64,000 nucleotides of DNA, taken from JANMCE01 sp031410595 (GTDB lineage Bacteria > Actinomycetota > Acidimicrobiia > Acidimicrobiales > Ilumatobacteraceae). Below, piece after piece: positions 61,830-64,000 of the stretch. The stretch spans positions 1 through 64,000 of the forward strand of contig JANNZM010000053.1 in NCBI GenBank assembly GCA_031410595.1, written 5' to 3'. Both the position numbers and the translations under genes were made by a program. The notes beneath the pieces are model-generated. The model did no database searches, was not told the origin of the DNA, and saw only the letters and a list, made by a program, of their open reading frames with translations. Position 1 is the first letter of the stretch; each line of letters starts with the position of its first letter.

Positions 61830-62216
61830 TCAGACCGGGGGGAGGAGCGTGAAGGGCACAAGATGCCATGCACCTCGGTCGACTCGGCAGTGGGCCACGA
61901 TCTGACCGTACTCCTCAAACTCGAGTTCGGCCTTTACCAGCCGGTAGGTGAACTTACCGGGCTCGACGGTGAAAGGGCTGACGTTGCGAGCCATCTCCGA
62001 GTCGTCGCCTCGCTTGTAGGACACCTCAAAGACACCTGAGCCGGCTTCGTCAGGCGGGCACCAGATGAGCGCGTACATATGCGGATCGATCGTGACCGGC
62101 ACCGGGCTGGGCGATGCCATGGAGAACATGACCCCGGTGAGGTCGATGCGCGACGCGGGGCCGGCGGCTTGGCGCATGTTGAACCCCTCGACGAAGAGGG
62201 CGGAAACGATCTGCAC
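61830..62216 (-). CDS. Conserved beta-sandwich-like hypothetical protein
   Basis: 128 residues, predicted all-beta. Segments such as SRIDLTGVMFSMA, HMYALIWCPPDEAGSG, FEVSYKRGDD and KAELEFEEYGQIVAHCRVD suggest an immunoglobulin-like or DUF6941-type sandwich fold, but I cannot assign a family with confidence. The start is GTG 62216, with AGG upstream, three bases after the desaturase stop. The downstream FIST gene is two bases away, so the three genes are one operon. Confidence 0.7.
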   Translation of the reverse strand: MQIVSALFVEGFNMRQAAGPASRIDLTGVMFSMASPSPVPVTIDPHMYALIWCPPDEAGSGVFEVSYKRGDDSEMARNVSPFTVEPGKFTYRLVKAELEFEEYGQIVAHCRVDRGAWHLVPFTLLPPV

Positions 62217-62219
62217 TAC

Positions 62220-62963
62220 CTAAGCGTACTTCGCCGATTCCTTGAGCTTCACATGATCGAGGCGAATGGTCGCCTGGCCGAGCCGCTTTGCCAGCGCAAT
62301 AAACCACCAGCCCGGATCGATCTCGCCCTTGTTGAGGGACAGGCGAGCCGACGTGGGCGCCGCATGGTGATTGTTGTGGAGGCCTTCGCCGGCCGAGAGC
62401 CACGCAAGCCACTGCTGGTTCGTGGCCGAGTTCTGGTACGGGCGTCGACCGAAGTGGTGACCTGGACCGTTCACAGCGCCTCCGATGCCCAAATAGAAAA
62501 CGGCGTGCACCACCGATGCGATCAGACCCGGAACCACACCGAGCAGCAAGATGAGCGCGGTTATGCCCAGGCCGAGTCCGACAAAGGCACGATCGAACAT
62601 GAGCCGATCCCAACGATCTCGAGGTACATCCTTGGCGTACTTCTTCACGGTGTCGGCGGCGCGTGCCGCGCGTCTATACAACGCAGCATTGGTGACCAAC
62701 ACCTTGAACCAGCCATACACCGTGGGTGCATGCGGATCCTGTTCGGTGTCGGTATGCGCATGATGCTTTCGATGGACCGCCACCCATTCGCGCGGCTTCA
62801 TGCCCGTGCTGATCCAGATGACGAAACGGAACACCCACGAGATGCCGGGTCGGTACGTGAGTGCCCTATGCGTGAGACCGCGATGCAGATAGACCGTGGT
62901 GATCAGGTTGGAGACCTGAGTGACGGCGAGTCCGACAGCAATCGCTGCGACGATGCGAACCAT
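62220..62963 (-). CDS. Acyl-CoA desaturase-like integral membrane protein
   Basis: 247-residue stearoyl-CoA-desaturase-type protein with the three histidine boxes: HRGLTH near residue 27, HRKHHAH near residue 64 and HNNHH near residue 186. Four membrane helices flank them. It would insert a double bond into acyl chains with di-iron and an electron donor. ATG 62963 is preferred to the in-frame TTG at 62969 because TACGTT ends six bases upstream. The TetR gene is divergent and shares the regulatory region. Confidence 0.87.
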   Translation of the reverse strand: MVRIVAAIAVGLAVTQVSNLITTVYLHRGLTHRALTYRPGISWVFRFVIWISTGMKPREWVAVHRKHHAHTDTEQDPHAPTVYGWFKVLVTNAALYRRAARAADTVKKYAKDVPRDRWDRLMFDRAFVGLGLGITALILLLGVVPGLIASVVHAVFYLGIGGAVNGPGHHFGRRPYQNSATNQQWLAWLSAGEGLHNNHHAAPTSARLSLNKGEIDPGWWFIALAKRLGQATIRLDHVKLKESAKYA

Positions 62964-62969
62964 CCCCAA

Positions 62970-62975
62970 AACGTA
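62970..62975 (-). promoter_or_regulatory. -10 hexamer of the desaturase operon
   Basis: TACGTT ends six bases before ATG 62963, so a leaderless transcript is predicted. Confidence 0.5.
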
Positions 62976-62985
62976 GCATCTCCGG

Positions 62986-63005
62986 CCTACCGACCAGTAG
63001 GTAGG
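62986..63005. promoter_or_regulatory. Candidate TetR operator between desaturase and tetR
   Basis: CCTACC-N8-GGTAGG, with inner CTAC-N6-GTAG pattern, is centred between the two divergent -10 hexamers and covers the -35 regions of both promoters. It is the natural site for the adjacent TetR protein to control its own gene and the desaturase operon. Confidence 0.6.
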
Positions 63006-63014
63006 CCAGTCGGC

Positions 63015-63020
63015 TAGACT
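63015..63020 (+). promoter_or_regulatory. -10 hexamer of the tetR gene
   Basis: TAGACT ends seven bases before GTG 63028. Confidence 0.45.
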
Positions 63021-63027
63021 TTCCCGT

Positions 63028-63639
63028 GTGGCCAGCGATCAAGTCTCGACCCGGGAATCGATCCTGCTGGCAGCCCAACAGTGTTTCGCCGACCACGGCT
63101 ATGCGGCCACGTCACTGAACGACATCGCGGCCGAGGTCGGTATTCGGCGCCCCAGTCTTTTGCATCACTTCGCGTCCAAAGAGGCTCTGTACGGCGAGGT
63201 TTTTGAGCGAAGCCTGTCCGACTGGCTTGTTCGGTTGGAGGACGCCGTATCGGGCGTCGGCGATGACGGTTGGGCCCTCGTTGAGGCCGTTTTGAATGTC
63301 AGCGCCGAATTCTTTGTGGACAATCCCGACGTGGTCCGGGTTCTGCGGCGCGAGGCAATCGACGGGGGAGTCAACCTCGGTATCGATATGGGAGGCATTC
63401 TTCGCCCCCTGTTCAACCGGGCCAAGTCGTTTCTCCAGCGAGAGATGGATGCCGGCACGTTTCGGACGATGGAGCCCGAATATCTGCTGCTTTCCGCGTA
63501 CGGCGCGTTGCTCAGCTACTTCAGCGATGCGCCCCTCATCGCTGGCCTCATCGACGGTGACCCGCTTGGCGCCGACAGGGTCGCCGGCCACATCGCCAGC
63601 CTGCGTGACCTCTACCAGGCTGCCTTGCGTCCGGGCTAA
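63028..63639 (+). CDS. TetR/AcrR family transcriptional regulator
   Basis: 203-residue repressor. The N-terminal HTH is STRESILLAAQQCFADHGYAATSLNDIAAEVGIRRPSLLHHFASKEALYGEVF (residues about 7-60), in the usual TetR arrangement; the C-terminal helical domain would bind a ligand, possibly an acyl-CoA given its divergent neighbour. GTG 63028 is the start, without a Shine-Dalgarno sequence but with a -10 just before it. Likely target: desaturase operon and itself. Confidence 0.93.
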   Translation: MASDQVSTRESILLAAQQCFADHGYAATSLNDIAAEVGIRRPSLLHHFASKEALYGEVFERSLSDWLVRLEDAVSGVGDDGWALVEAVLNVSAEFFVDNPDVVRVLRREAIDGGVNLGIDMGGILRPLFNRAKSFLQREMDAGTFRTMEPEYLLLSAYGALLSYFSDAPLIAGLIDGDPLGADRVAGHIASLRDLYQAALRPG

Positions 63640-63654
63640 GCACCGACTGCCCGT

Positions 63655-63660
63655 TACGCT
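63655..63660 (+). promoter_or_regulatory. -10 hexamer of the ATP-grasp gene
   Basis: TACGCT ends six bases before GTG 63667, so a leaderless mRNA is predicted; it supports that start codon. Confidence 0.45.
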
Positions 63661-63666
63661 GCTTCT

Positions 63667-64000
63667 GTGTCATCCCTTACCACCACGCTGTCGGAATCGG
63701 CATCAAAGCAGCTGCTCGCCGACGCGGGCGTTCCCGTGGCACCCGAACGAATCGTGGCAACCGCCAGTGAAGCGGCCGATGCCGCAACGGCCATGGGGTT
63801 CCCGGTGGTGGCAAAACTCTGCGGCGAGCGTATTGCCCACAAAACCGAACGCGGCCTCGTGACACTGAACCTAGGCTCCGCCGAAGCAGTTGCCGATGCA
63901 ACCACCGATCTTTTCTCCAAAGCCGTTCCCGATGATGGTGAGGTCGCCGTGCTGATCGCCCCCATGATTCGAGGTAATCGCGAACTCATTGCGGGTGTCG
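63667..64000 (+). CDS. ATP-grasp acyl-CoA synthetase (ADP-forming) beta-like protein (partial)
   Basis: First 111 codons only. The sequence LSESASKQLLADAGVPVAPERIV, then AATAMGFPVVAKLCGERIAHKTERGLV, and VLIAPMIRGNRELIAGV match the ATP-grasp domain of ADP-forming acetyl-CoA synthetases and related acyl-CoA ligases (the SESxxKxLLxxxGVPV start is typical). The remaining part, and whether a CoA-binding subunit follows, is outside the window. The preceding TetR gene is a separate unit. Confidence 0.88.
   Translation, partial: MSSLTTTLSESASKQLLADAGVPVAPERIVATASEAADAATAMGFPVVAKLCGERIAHKTERGLVTLNLGSAEAVADATTDLFSKAVPDDGEVAVLIAPMIRGNRELIAGV

Overview
The window is gene-dense, high-GC DNA from an actinobacterial chromosome. 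A WhiB regulator, two F420-type LLM-class oxidoreductases, a DUF3151 protein, a SNF2/SWIM pair and SCO7613-like membrane protein style all point to Actinomycetota. The gene order is not that of Mycobacterium or Streptomyces, and an Acidimicrobiia-like organism is my best guess (inference only). I see no prophage, insertion sequence, CRISPR array or tRNA gene. One structural RNA is present, the RNase P RNA on the minus strand near 18.4 kb.

Layout. 1-11.9 kb: the 5' two-thirds of a form II CoxL-type molybdenum hydroxylase, a RidA protein, redox and hydrolase genes, two LLM oxidoreductases, a class A penicillin-binding protein and two small housekeeping genes. 11.9-18.2 kb: acyltransferase-3 and GT39-like membrane glycosyltransferase, a sugar isomerase/Gfo-Idh pair, and a secreted tripeptidyl-peptidase-like hydrolase. 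18.2-22.2 kb: rnpB, then a SNF2 helicase coupled to a SWIM zinc-finger protein. 22.2-28.9 kb: two exported ferritin-like proteins, glycerol-3-phosphate dehydrogenase, and a PerR - rubrerythrin - Fe-S/CCG protein - DUF3501 cluster. 29-31.2 kb: whiB, then trpD-thrB. 31.4-39.6 kb: trpS, then the long coupled run scpA-scpB-rluB-tyrA-aroA-cmk-plsC-argJ. 39.6-46.6 kb: aminopeptidase, phosphatase, mobA, rhodanese, RNase D and typA. 46.7-50.8 kb: a two-component system and a giant membrane protein. 50.8-56 kb: glycolate oxidase glcDEF and a HicA/HicB toxin-antitoxin pair. 56.3-64 kb: LOG-family protein, transaldolase-transketolase, a desaturase/beta-sandwich/FIST operon with a divergent TetR gene, and the start of an ATP-grasp acyl-CoA synthetase.

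The main observations beyond annotation are these. (1) Many genes have a TANNNT-like -10 hexamer ending 6-7 bases before the start codon, which predicts leaderless mRNAs; the same spacing at rnpB, whose 5' end is fixed by its P1 helix, supports the reading. (2) The hicAB promoter is covered by a perfect 38-base palindrome made of two GTCTA-N5-TAGAC sites, and its mRNA is predicted to be leaderless. (3) The PerR-type regulator keeps all five PerR metal ligands at a constant offset and sits directly before a rubrerythrin/CCG-protein/DUF3501 set, which makes a good candidate for an uncharacterised peroxide-defence electron-transfer module. (4) The RNase P RNA carries a compensated base-pair swap in the near-universal P4 helix. 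(5) Convergent genes repeatedly overlap or abut at their 3' ends.
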